DNA of 18,545 nt from Eubacteriales Family XIII. Incertae Sedis bacterium. GTDB taxonomy: Bacteria > Bacillota > Clostridia > Peptostreptococcales > Anaerovoracaceae. The notes under the pieces were generated by a model. It was not told the DNA's origin and did no database searches. It saw only the letters and a list, made by a program, of their open reading frames with translations. The translations under genes and the position numbers were made by a program. This document shows, one piece after another, positions 7,745 to 15,218 of the stretch. The stretch lies in NCBI GenBank assembly GCA_031263335.1, contig JAISGB010000068.1:1-18545 (forward strand), written 5' to 3'. Each line of letters starts with the position of its first letter. Positions within the stretch are counted from its first letter, which is position 1.

Positions 7745-7823
7745 GTGACCGCTCGACGGTTAAAGCAAAACTATCGTGACCGCCGGGCAGTTGCGCCGTG
7801 ATCGCGGAACATTTGTTGCCGCG
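7745..7823 (+). other. glgA-glgP intergenic repeats and hairpin
   Basis: The 118-bp gap holds an 8-bp direct repeat GTGACCGC (7745-7752 and 7776-7783). It also holds a hairpin in which CGCGG-AAC (7803-7810) pairs with GTT and CCGCG (7815-7823), with one bulged G. No T-run follows, so it is not a convincing terminator. It may be a cistron-separating RNA structure or an operator pair. Confidence 0.35.
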
Positions 7824-7861
7824 CTTACATGCATTCCCATACTTGTTGCGAAGGAGGTCGT

Positions 7862-10330
7862 ATGACGGAAACGGAAAACATGAGAAATCGCCCGGATAAG
7901 GAGAAGATCAAGGACGAGATCGTCAAGAAGCTCAAGCGCACCTTCGGCGTCACCTTTGAGGAGGCCACAAAGGAGGAAATATACAAGGCCGTGGGGCTGA
8001 GCGTACGGGATCTGATCTTCGACATCTGGGCGGACGGAAACAAACAGGTTGCGGAGCAGGGCGTCAAGCGGCTCTATTACCTGTCCGCGGAGTTCCTCAT
8101 GGGACGCGCCTTGGGCAACAACATGATCAGCCTGCATCTGTTGGACACGTGCAGGGAGGCGTTGTCGGACTTGGGACTGAGCTTGGAGGATATCGAGGCG
8201 CGGGAGAACGACGCGGGCTTGGGCAACGGAGGCTTGGGTCGGCTCGCCGCCTGTTTTTTGGATTCCCTCTCCACGTTGGATCTTCCGGTCACGGGATGCA
8301 GCATCCGCTATGAACACGGGCTGTTCAAGCAAAAGCTCGTGAACGGCGAACAGACGGAGGAGGACGACAACTGGCTCGAAAGCGGCGACATATGGGAGGT
8401 CCCTCGGCCGGAGGACAAGGTCGAGGTCAAGTATGGCGGGCAGATCGAGGAGCTATGGACGGAAAACGGCCTGAAGATCAACCACACCGGTTACAATTCC
8501 GTCATCGCCTACCCCTACGATTATCCCGTGATCGGCTACGAGAGCAAGATTCCGGCCACCCTGCGGCTCTGGAGCGCGCGGGGCAAATCCGACATAGACG
8601 TGCAACGTTTCAACAAGGGGGACTACGCCAAGGCGGTGGAGGAAAGCGCGTTGGCGGCGGCCGTTTCCCAGATACTCTACCCGGAGGACAACCATGAGCA
8701 GGGCAGACAACTCCGGCTCAAGCAGTTCTATTTCTTCACCTCCGCTTCCATGCAGTTCATCGTCAACCGGCACAAGAAGCATTACGGCGATCTCCACACC
8801 CTGCCGGACTATTACACGGTCCAGATCAACGACACCCATCCCACCGTCGCCATCCCGGAGCTGATCCGCATCCTCATGGACGACGAGGATATGTCGTGGG
8901 ACGAGGCGTTCGGCATCGTTTCGCGCATGTTCAACTATACGAACCACACCATCATGAGCGAGGCGCTTGAACGTTGGAATGAGCAGATGTTTCGCGAATT
9001 GCTCCCGCGCGTCCACAAGATCGTCTCGGTCATCGACGGGTTGTTCCGCGATAAGATATGGAACAAATGGCCGGGCGATTGGGGCAAGCTGAATGAGTTG
9101 GCCATCATCGGCAACGGCGAGATACGCATGGCGAACCTCTGTATCGCCGTCTGCAACAAGGTCAACGGCGTGTCGCGGCTCCACGGGGAGATACTCCGCA
9201 CGCGGACCTTCCGCGACTTCTACATCCTGTTCCCCGACAAGTTCCTCTCCATCACGAACGGCATCACCCATCGCCGGTGGCTCGCCAAGGCGAACATGCC
9301 GTTGACGCGCTTGATCACGGAGCACATCGGGGACGGGTTCCTGAAGCATTACCGCGAGATGGACAAGGTGCGGGAACTCATCACGGACGAGGGTTTTCTG
9401 CGGGATTTCGAGGCGGTGAAGGCGGAGAACAAGATACGTCTGCGCGATCATCTGTACAGGAAGCAGGGCGTGGAGATCGATCCCGATACGGCCTTCGACG
9501 TACAGGCCAAACGCCTCCACGAATACAAGCGCCAGTTGCTGAAGATCATGCACATCCTGCATCTCTATCACTTGCTCAAGGCCGATCCGGACGCGGCCGT
9601 GACGCCCACCACCTTCCTGTTCGCGGCCAAGGCCTCACCGGGCTATTACCGGGCGAAGGAGATCATCCGCCTGATCCTGTCCGTCGGGGAATTGGTCAAC
9701 AACGATCCGCGGACGAGGGATCGGCTCCGCGTGGTGTTCATCGAAAACTACGGCGTATCCGAGGCGGAATTTCTCGTACCGGCTGCGGACATCAGCGAGC
9801 AGCTCTCCACCGCCGGACTCGAAGCCTCCGGCACGGGCAACATGAAGTTCATGCTCAACGGCGCTGTGACCATCGGCACGATGGACGGGGCCAACGTGGA
9901 GATATCCGAGGCCGTGGGAGACGACAATATCTTCATCTTCGGCGCGCGGGCGGAGGAGATCGAGCGTATGGAACAACGCGGCGATTACAATCCGAGCGCC
10001 TTCTATGAACAAAACGACGACATCCGGCGGGTGTTGGATTCCTTCGTCAACGGCGTCCTGCCCGTGCCGCCGGACAGGCAGTTTCGGGATATCCGCGACG
10101 CGTTGCTCGAAGACAATTACGACAGGGCGGATCAATACTTCCTGCTGTATGATTTCGAATCCTACGATCGGGTCTACGCCGAGTTGATGCGCGCCTACGG
10201 CGATCGGGATCGGTGGCGCCGCATGACCGCCGCGAACATGGCCAACGCCGGCGCCTTCTTCTCGGACAGGACCATCATCGAATACAACGACAGGATATGG
10301 GGCTTGAAGGGGCTTGCGATCAATGAATGA
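7862..10330 (+). CDS. glgP: Glycogen/alpha-glucan phosphorylase
   Basis: GlgP uses phosphate to release glucose-1-phosphate from the non-reducing ends of glycogen or maltodextrin (GT35, pyridoxal phosphate-dependent). The 822-residue protein has the usual family length. The PLP segment is EASGTGNMKFMLNG with the Schiff-base lysine at K662. Other typical blocks are YYLSAEFLMGRALGNN, GNGGLGRLAACFLDS, QINDTHPT and RLHEYKRQLL. The start is ATG 7862, preceded by AAGGAGG (7851-7857); the in-frame ATG at 7829 has no such site. It is separated from glgA by a 118-bp gap, so separate or additional expression control is possible. Its last 8 bp overlap the downstream GH13 gene. I cannot tell glycogen preference from maltodextrin preference by sequence alone. 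Confidence 0.96.
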   Translation: MTETENMRNRPDKEKIKDEIVKKLKRTFGVTFEEATKEEIYKAVGLSVRDLIFDIWADGNKQVAEQGVKRLYYLSAEFLMGRALGNNMISLHLLDTCREALSDLGLSLEDIEARENDAGLGNGGLGRLAACFLDSLSTLDLPVTGCSIRYEHGLFKQKLVNGEQTEEDDNWLESGDIWEVPRPEDKVEVKYGGQIEELWTENGLKINHTGYNSVIAYPYDYPVIGYESKIPATLRLWSARGKSDIDVQRFNKGDYAKAVEESALAAAVSQILYPEDNHEQGRQLRLKQFYFFTSASMQFIVNRHKKHYGDLHTLPDYYTVQINDTHPTVAIPELIRILMDDEDMSWDEAFGIVSRMFNYTNHTIMSEALERWNEQMFRELLPRVHKIVSVIDGLFRDKIWNKWPGDWGKLNELAIIGNGEIRMANLCIAVCNKVNGVSRLHGEILRTRTFRDFYILFPDKFLSITNGITHRRWLAKANMPLTRLITEHIGDGFLKHYREMDKVRELITDEGFLRDFEAVKAENKIRLRDHLYRKQGVEIDPDTAFDVQAKRLHEYKRQLLKIMHILHLYHLLKADPDAAVTPTTFLFAAKASPGYYRAKEIIRLILSVGELVNNDPRTRDRLRVVFIENYGVSEAEFLVPAADISEQLSTAGLEASGTGNMKFMLNGAVTIGTMDGANVEISEAVGDDNIFIFGARAEEIERMEQRGDYNPSAFYEQNDDIRRVLDSFVNGVLPVPPDRQFRDIRDALLEDNYDRADQYFLLYDFESYDRVYAELMRAYGDRDRWRRMTAANMANAGAFFSDRTIIEYNDRIWGLKGLAINE

Positions 10331-12380
10331 GATATTCGTCGCGGATACGGTCGTGCGGGACAGTTCCATCGTGCATGAGAGCGCGAAGGAACGCTATCGC
10401 TCCCCGCTCGGCGCCGTGCCGGCGGGCGTTGACATTGCCGTCGGCCTTTCGATCCATGAACTGCGCTTCGAGCGGGCGCGTCTCGCGGTATTGCGCGACG
10501 GCCGCGTCACGGAATACGCCATGGAAGCGGACGGGACCGACGACGACATGTTGCGCGTGACGTTTGCGACGCCGACCCGCCCCTGCGTGCTGTGGTACTG
10601 GTTTGCCGTGGATCTGCCGGGCGGCCATACCGTCTACTACGGCACGGAGGCGGGGGACAACAGCGGCGTGGGACAGGTCTTTCCGGGCGCGCCGCCGGCC
10701 TTTCAGATCACCGTGTTTGACCGGGAATTCGTCACGCCGGATTGGGTCAAGTCGTCCGTCATGTATCAGATCTTCCCCGATCGATTCAGGTGCGGCGACA
10801 TCGATCGCGTGAAGGAAGGCTTGGCTTACCATCTCGGCAAAGGCCGATCGGGCATGTGGCTCCATGACGACTGGGACGAGCCGCCCGCCTATCTGCCCCG
10901 GGAGGGGCGACCGTATTACGAACCGCTCGACTTCTTCGGCGGCGATCTGCGCGGCATCACGGCGGCGCTCCCCCGCCTGAAGGATCTGGGCGTCTCCCTC
11001 CTCTACCTCAACCCCGTCTTTGAGGCGGCCTCCAACCATCGGTACAACACGGCGGACTATCTGCGGATCGATCCGATCCTCGGGACGGAGGACGACTTTG
11101 ACGCGCTGATCCGGGAGGCGGATCGCCTCGGCGTCCGCGTCATCCTTGACGGCGTGTTTTCCCATACGGGGGACGACAGCGTCTATTTCAATCGATACGG
11201 CAGATATGACGGGGTGGGCGCCTATCAAAGCAAGGATTCCCGCTATTTCGGATGGTATAAGTTCAGCGAATTCCCGGATCGCTACGATACGTGGTGGGGG
11301 TTTGACAGCCTTCCCGAGGTGGACGAGGGACGCAGGGATTGGATCGACTTCGTCATCGAGAACGAGGACAGCGTGTTCAACACATGGCTCAACCGGGGCG
11401 CGTCCGGCTTCCGTCTCGATGTGGCCGACGAGTTGCCCGACGATACGATCGCGCGGATGCGCGCAGCCATGAAGCGGAACGACGCGGACAGCTTTTTGCT
11501 CGGGGAGGTCTGGGAGGACGCGACGACGAAGCAGAGCTATAACACGGCGCGGCGGTACGCTTTGGGCCGGGGACTCGACAGCGTGATGAACTATCCCTTC
11601 GCGGAGCGCACCGTCGCCTTTCTGTTGGGACGCGTGAGCGCCTCCGCTTACCGGCGCTTTCTCGTGAGCCAGAGCCAGAACTACCCCAAGGAGATGTATT
11701 TCTCCCTGATGAACCTCCTGTCGTCCCACGACATCGCGCGTGTGCGGACGGTACTGGGGACGGGTGTGGACGCGGGAAGCCTGTCACGGGAAGAACAGGC
11801 GCGTTTTATCCTCACGGAGGAACAGGATCGACGGGGCGCCGCCCTGCAACGCGTCGCCGCGGCCATACAGTTCGCCCTGCCGGGCATCCCCGCAGTCTAT
11901 TACGGCGACGAGGTGGGCATGAACGGTCTGCTCGATCCCTTCAACCGTCTGCCCTACACGATCCGGGATGAGGAGATAACGGAGTTCTACCGGACGCTCA
12001 TGCGGATACGGAACGAAAACCCCGCCATGCGGACGGGCGACGCGGTGTTCTTCTCGACCGACGGCGGTGTCGTCGGGATACTGCGCTTCCAGCTCGGAGG
12101 CCGGGACGCCTTCGGCAAGCCCGCCGCCGATCAGGTCATATTCACGGCCTGCAACCCCTCGGATCGATCCCTGCGGATCGTCATCGACCTGTGGGCCGAA
12201 AGGGAGTGCCTGACGAAGGCGGATGAAGCGCTGTTTCGGTCGCGCGTGTGGCTGCGCGCCGTCGGGTTGACGCACACAAAGACCGCGCACGTCATGGGGG
12301 GGCTTCTGGATATCGTGTTGCCGCCGTTCGGCGCGGAGATGTATGAACTCATCCCGGAACGGGACGGTGCGGAGGGATGA
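10323..12380 (+). CDS. GH13 alpha-glucan hydrolase, neopullulanase/amylopullulanase-like
   Basis: This 685-residue intracellular GH13 enzyme (no signal peptide) has an N-terminal beta-domain of the neopullulanase or CBM34 kind (about residues 15-135). The catalytic barrel shows VILDGVFSHTGDD, GFRLDVADE with nucleophile D366, GEVWED with acid E395, and LLSSHDIAR with D470. The SHD in the last motif, rather than NHD, is common in neopullulanase or cyclomaltodextrinase relatives. It probably hydrolyses maltodextrins and alpha-1,6 branches left by GlgP. Since no GlgX or type I pullulanase is in the cluster, it may be the debranching activity (inference). ATG 10323 overlaps the glgP end by 8 bp, and AAGGGG lies 10 nt upstream; the in-frame TTG at 10314 is too close to that site. 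Exact specificity cannot be assigned. Confidence 0.9.
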   Translation: MNEIFVADTVVRDSSIVHESAKERYRSPLGAVPAGVDIAVGLSIHELRFERARLAVLRDGRVTEYAMEADGTDDDMLRVTFATPTRPCVLWYWFAVDLPGGHTVYYGTEAGDNSGVGQVFPGAPPAFQITVFDREFVTPDWVKSSVMYQIFPDRFRCGDIDRVKEGLAYHLGKGRSGMWLHDDWDEPPAYLPREGRPYYEPLDFFGGDLRGITAALPRLKDLGVSLLYLNPVFEAASNHRYNTADYLRIDPILGTEDDFDALIREADRLGVRVILDGVFSHTGDDSVYFNRYGRYDGVGAYQSKDSRYFGWYKFSEFPDRYDTWWGFDSLPEVDEGRRDWIDFVIENEDSVFNTWLNRGASGFRLDVADELPDDTIARMRAAMKRNDADSFLLGEVWEDATTKQSYNTARRYALGRGLDSVMNYPFAERTVAFLLGRVSASAYRRFLVSQSQNYPKEMYFSLMNLLSSHDIARVRTVLGTGVDAGSLSREEQARFILTEEQDRRGAALQRVAAAIQFALPGIPAVYYGDEVGMNGLLDPFNRLPYTIRDEEITEFYRTLMRIRNENPAMRTGDAVFFSTDGGVVGILRFQLGGRDAFGKPAADQVIFTACNPSDRSLRIVIDLWAERECLTKADEALFRSRVWLRAVGLTHTKTAHVMGGLLDIVLPPFGAEMYELIPERDGAEG

Positions 12381-13804
12381 GGCGCGCGGGCATCCTGCTT
12401 CCCATATTCTGTCTGCCGTCGCCGTACGGCATCGGTTCTCTCGGGCGGGACGCCTTCGCCTTCGTCGATTTCCTGCGCGCGTCCGGACAGAGCCTGTGGC
12501 AGATACTGCCCATCGGGCCGACGGGCGCCTACGACAGTCCTTATCAAAGCCTGTCCGCCTTCGCGGGCAATCCCTATTTCATCGACTTGGACACGCTGAA
12601 ACAAAAAGGGCTTCTGCGCGCGAAGGAATTGGATCGGGATTGGAGCCGCGATCCCCGGCGCGTGGACTATGAGGGACAACGGCAATACCGCATGCCGCTG
12701 TTGCTTAAGGCGGCGGAACGGTTTGACGCGAAGGCCGACGCGGGCTACGCGACCTTTCTGCGCGACAACGATCGGTGGTTGGACGGTTTCGCGGACTTTA
12801 TGCGACGCCGGCGGCGGTCTCCCGACGCCGACCCCGAGCTCTGGAAGCGCGTACAGTTCTTTTTCTTCGATCAATGGATGTCCTTGAAACGCTACGCGAA
12901 CGCGAAGGGCATCGGGATCGTGGGCGATCTGCCCTATTACGTCTCGGAGGAATCGAGCGATTATGAGGACAACCCGACGCTCTTTGAGACCGTGCGTTCC
13001 GGGCCGAAGCAGGGTAGGCCGGCGGCCTTGGCCGGTGTGCCGCCCGACGGATTTTCGCGCGACGGACAGGTGTGGAACAATCCCGTATACGCGTGGACGG
13101 CGCACAGAAAGGATCGTTACCGTTGGTGGATCGATCGGCTGAAACAGGCCGCCGTTCTCTATGACGCCTGCCGTATCGACCATTTCAGGGGCTTTTCCGA
13201 ATATTACTCCATACCCGTGGGCGAGCCGGCCTCCGCAGGGCGATGGGTGAAGGGGCCGGGCGCGCATTTCATCGACGCCGTCCGAGACGCCGTACCCGGC
13301 CTATGCGTCATCGCGGAGGATCTGGGCATATTGACAGAGGACGTCCACGCATTGCGCCGCCGGAGCGGCTATCCCGGCATGTTGGTTTTGCAGTTCGCAT
13401 TCACCCCTGGCGAGGACAGCGCCTATCTCCCCCACAACCACATCCGAAACAGCGTCGTCTATACGGGGACACACGACAATAACACATTGAAAGGTTGGAT
13501 TCGAGATTCGGACGCAAATGTGATAGAATATGCGTATAGGTATTTGGGATTGTCCGGAACGGGGAATCTGTCCAAGGCTATGATCCGGGCGGCGATCGCC
13601 GGCGTGGCCGAGACCGCCGTCATCCCGATGCAGGATTGGTTGGGTTTGGGCGCGGAGGCGCGGATCAACGCGCCGTCCACCGTCGGCGGGGATAATTGGC
13701 GTTGGAGATTGCGGCGGGAACAACTTACGGAGAAGCTGTCCGTCGAAATATTCGATAGAACGGATCTGTACGGCAGGGCGCGGAAACCGTCCTGCGACGC
13801 GTAG
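12377..13804 (+). CDS. malQ: 4-alpha-glucanotransferase (amylomaltase)
   Basis: MalQ transfers maltodextrin segments between chains and releases glucose, recycling the short oligosaccharides left by GlgP (GH77). The 475-residue protein has the hallmark N-terminal LLPIFCLPSPYGIGSLG and SPYQSLSAFAGNPYFIDL, then CRIDHFRGF with nucleophile D268, IAEDLG with acid E314, and YTGTHDNNT with D367. The length matches the bacterial amylomaltase type without insertions. The start codon overlaps the GH13 stop in ATGA (12377-12380), indicating translational coupling. A short AT-rich patch around 13501-13550 contains an extended -10-like TGATAGAAT (13521-13529). It is the last clearly glycogen-related gene, 40 bp before the membrane protein gene. 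Confidence 0.96.
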   Translation: MRRAGILLPIFCLPSPYGIGSLGRDAFAFVDFLRASGQSLWQILPIGPTGAYDSPYQSLSAFAGNPYFIDLDTLKQKGLLRAKELDRDWSRDPRRVDYEGQRQYRMPLLLKAAERFDAKADAGYATFLRDNDRWLDGFADFMRRRRRSPDADPELWKRVQFFFFDQWMSLKRYANAKGIGIVGDLPYYVSEESSDYEDNPTLFETVRSGPKQGRPAALAGVPPDGFSRDGQVWNNPVYAWTAHRKDRYRWWIDRLKQAAVLYDACRIDHFRGFSEYYSIPVGEPASAGRWVKGPGAHFIDAVRDAVPGLCVIAEDLGILTEDVHALRRRSGYPGMLVLQFAFTPGEDSAYLPHNHIRNSVVYTGTHDNNTLKGWIRDSDANVIEYAYRYLGLSGTGNLSKAMIRAAIAGVAETAVIPMQDWLGLGAEARINAPSTVGGDNWRWRLRREQLTEKLSVEIFDRTDLYGRARKPSCDA

Positions 13805-13844
13805 ACGGCCGGGATCGGAGAACGGGAGCGGACGGAGCGGAACG

Positions 13845-15218
13845 ATGAGGAAGTTTTTAGAGGTATTCTTCAAAATTGCGATCTTCTTGATCTTGTGGAC
13901 GATCCTGCTGAAGGTGTTCGGCATGACGCAGTTCAGGCCGCCGGGAAACCTTTTCGAAAACGCCGCCTTGGCCGAGCTGTGGTTTCAAGTCCTCTCGTTC
14001 GTCGCCCTGCTGATCGTTTCGACCCTGTTCGTCTGGGGCGTCGAGCGGGGACGGCTGAAGACGATCCTGTCCCACCGGGCGCCGAGGGATATCCTGTTGG
14101 GCGTCGTACTGGGCTGTCTGTGGATCGGCGGGACGTTGGGGTTGCTCGCCATCACGGACAGCATCGAGTTTGGGGAAAGAAGGGCGGTCGACCTGTTTCT
14201 CCTTTGGGCGCTCGCCGTCTTGATCAACGCGATCATCCAAGAATACCTCATCCACGGATATATGTTCTCCCTCCTTCGCGACAAGTACGGTGATATCGCC
14301 GCCATCGCCGCGACCTCCGCCATCTTCGCCGCCCTGAACGCGCGCGCGCTCGAAAACGGCACGATATCCATCCTGTTCGTCTTTGCGGCGAGCGTCTTTC
14401 TCGCCCTCCTGCGGATCCACACGAAGGGCTTGCTCACCCCGATCATCATGCACTTTATCTGGAACGCCGTCGGCGGTCTCGTGATCGGGGGCGTATTGCT
14501 CGGCGACAACTATCCGTCGATATGGACGGAGGCGCTTTCGGGCATCGATCTCATCTCGGGCGGCAATCTGCGCTTTGAGGGCAGCGGTCTGGCGTTGTTG
14601 GTCACCGTCGTGCTGATCGACCTCGCGGTCATCCTGATCAACGACGGGCGGGAGGATCGATTGAAAGCCCGCGCCGCGTCGAAACCGAAACCGGCCGCGA
14701 CGGTTGCTCCCGCGCCGATGCCGAAACCGGCCTCCGCGCCCATTCAGAAACCCACCCCGGCGATTGCGCCGACGGCCGCGCCCACAGCGACGGCAAAACC
14801 CGCCCCGGCGCCCGCGCCCACAGCGGCGGGAAAACCTGCGCCGACGCCCGCGCCCACAGCGGCGGGAAAACCCGCGCCGACGGCCGCGCCTACAGCGGCG
14901 GCAAAACCCACCCCGGCGCCCGCGCCCACAGCGGCGGGAAAACCTGCGCCGACGCCCGCGCCCGCCCGAGCGACCGCGTCCTACGCAATGAATCGCGCGG
15001 ATCTGATCTCGATGTCCATCGCCGCAAAGCTCTCGGGCGCGGACGTCCCGCAGGGGGAAGACGCGATCGAGTATATCCGCCCCGCCGCTTTGCCGCGCGG
15101 GATGGATTTGCCCCCGGCGAACAATACCTCGAGGCGGACGGACCGCGCGGATCGCCTCGCCGCGTCCATCGCCGCGAAGTTCACGGATCCGTTCGAGCCG
15201 AAAGGGGAACAACGATGA
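13845..15218 (+). CDS. CPBP/Abi-family membrane protein with degenerate protease motifs and repetitive tail
   Basis: The first 265 residues form a multi-helix membrane protein matching the CPBP (CAAX protease/bacteriocin-processing, Abi) family. The three family motifs are partly lost. Motif 1 EExxxR is QEYLIH (Q132, E133, H137), motif 2 FxxxH is FAALN (F161, N165), and motif 3 HxxxN is intact (H203, N207). Loss of the first Glu and of the motif 2 His suggests a non-proteolytic homologue (inference). Residues about 276-380 are a Pro/Ala/Lys linker built from 12-residue repeats. The last 75 residues hold two copies of a RADxxxxSIAAK motif (384-405 and 434-455). GGAG at 13834-13837 lies 7 nt before the ATG. 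It follows malQ by 40 bp and overlaps the ABC ATPase gene by ATGA, so a functional link to that transporter is plausible. Actual function is unknown. Confidence 0.8.
   Translation: MRKFLEVFFKIAIFLILWTILLKVFGMTQFRPPGNLFENAALAELWFQVLSFVALLIVSTLFVWGVERGRLKTILSHRAPRDILLGVVLGCLWIGGTLGLLAITDSIEFGERRAVDLFLLWALAVLINAIIQEYLIHGYMFSLLRDKYGDIAAIAATSAIFAALNARALENGTISILFVFAASVFLALLRIHTKGLLTPIIMHFIWNAVGGLVIGGVLLGDNYPSIWTEALSGIDLISGGNLRFEGSGLALLVTVVLIDLAVILINDGREDRLKARAASKPKPAATVAPAPMPKPASAPIQKPTPAIAPTAAPTATAKPAPAPAPTAAGKPAPTPAPTAAGKPAPTAAPTAAAKPTPAPAPTAAGKPAPTPAPARATASYAMNRADLISMSIAAKLSGADVPQGEDAIEYIRPAALPRGMDLPPANNTSRRTDRADRLAASIAAKFTDPFEPKGEQR
14796..14975 (+). repeat. Five 36-bp in-frame tandem repeats (Pro/Ala-rich linker)
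   Basis: Five 36-bp units begin at 14796, 14832, 14868, 14904 and 14940 and encode variants of KPAPTPAPTAAG. A related 48-bp unit precedes them at 14748-14795. Unit 4 is almost identical to unit 1, and the first 24 bp of unit 5 match unit 2, so a 108-bp higher-order duplication is likely. Because the period is a multiple of three, copy-number change would alter linker length without a frameshift. Confidence 0.9.

Noticed and set aside
14748..14975. Regular repeats considered as a CRISPR array
   Set aside because: Units are contiguous, in frame and without unique spacers; they are a coding tandem repeat.
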